NCBI GenBank assembly: GCA_025057195.1
Contig: JANWWX010000085.1
Span: forward strand, 1-5,974
DNA: 5,974 nt
Direction of reading: 5' to 3'
DNA from: Leptospiraceae bacterium
GTDB lineage: Bacteria > Spirochaetota > Leptospiria > Turneriellales > Turneriellaceae
In this document: positions 5,839-5,974 of the stretch, one piece after another
How the letters are laid out: each line of letters begins with the position of its first letter
Numbering within the stretch: position 1 is the stretch's first letter
Notes under the pieces: model-generated
What the model was told of the DNA's origin: nothing
What the model saw: only the letters and a program-made list of their open reading frames with translations
Database searches by the model: none
Made by a program: the position numbers and the translations under genes

Positions 5839-5974
5839 GGTTTCACCTCGCTGATCTGCGGGTTGAGCCCCGCAAGGATACGCTCGACATCGGCACGGGT
5901 CAAGTTCTCATCGCCAAGCCAGATGGCAAAGGTGTCGGAGGTAACACCGGGTGCCGGTGGCTTGCGGTTGATGA
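5835..5974 (-). CDS. actD: Alternative complex III subunit ActD, C-terminal end (DUF3341 family, partial)
   Basis: Only the last 45 residues lie in the window; the gene enters from the right edge. The visible part contains TSDTFAIWLGDENLTRADVE and ILAGLNPQISEVKP. This fits the C-terminal strand-helix-strand of DUF3341/ActD proteins, where an aromatic-rich 'D-x-F-x-x-x-x-x-x-D' strand is followed by a helix and a short terminal strand. ActD is a small two-helix membrane subunit of alternative complex III with no cofactor and an unclear role. The identification leans strongly on position: it lies directly before actE and overlaps it by 4 bases (ATGA), as in typical act operons. The short fragment alone would not be conclusive. 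Confidence 0.8.
   Translation of the reverse strand, partial: INRKPPAPGVTSDTFAIWLGDENLTRADVERILAGLNPQISEVKP
5844..5849 (-). promoter_or_regulatory. Ribosome binding site of actE
   Basis: GAGGTG, inside the last codons of actD, lies 5 bases before the actE ATG at 5838. The spacing equals that of the actF site, which supports both start choices. Confidence 0.6.

Overview
The window appears to be ordinary chromosomal DNA from an aerobic, diderm (Gram-negative-type) bacterium. It holds the end of an alternative complex III (ACIII) respiratory operon, an outer-membrane lipoprotein chaperone gene and an AsmA-type envelope gene. ACIII in place of a bc1 complex points away from typical model proteobacteria; a lineage such as the Leptospirales spirochaetes would fit, but this is a low-confidence inference from gene content. 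I see no mobile element, CRISPR array, phage gene or toxin-antitoxin pair.

Right block (5974 down to 3386, minus strand). Reading leftwards, it runs: the C-terminus of actD (cut by the right edge), actE (monohaem cytochrome c), actF (10-helix NrfD-like membrane subunit), a tRNA-Gly(UCC) and ribE (riboflavin synthase). Packing is very tight: actD and actE overlap by 4 bases, 11 bases separate actE and actF, 6 bases separate the actF stop from the tRNA, and 16 bases separate the tRNA from the ribE ATG. No terminator or clear promoter is visible between them, so the tRNA is probably carried inside a protein-coding transcript.

Left block (2766 down to 1, minus strand). A LolA-family periplasmic carrier is followed after one base by a long AsmA-family protein that runs off the left edge. 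Together they look like an envelope lipid or lipoprotein trafficking unit.

Between the blocks lies a single plus-strand gene (2790-3356) for a secreted protein of about 188 residues that I do not recognise. It is divergent from lolA, with start codons only 23 bases apart, and convergent with ribE. It is the most uncharacterised item in the window.

The whole window is used: every stretch over 300 bases lies inside a gene. I find no convincing new biological system. The points most worth following are the tRNA embedded between actF and ribE, the orphan secreted protein, and the lolA-asmA pairing.
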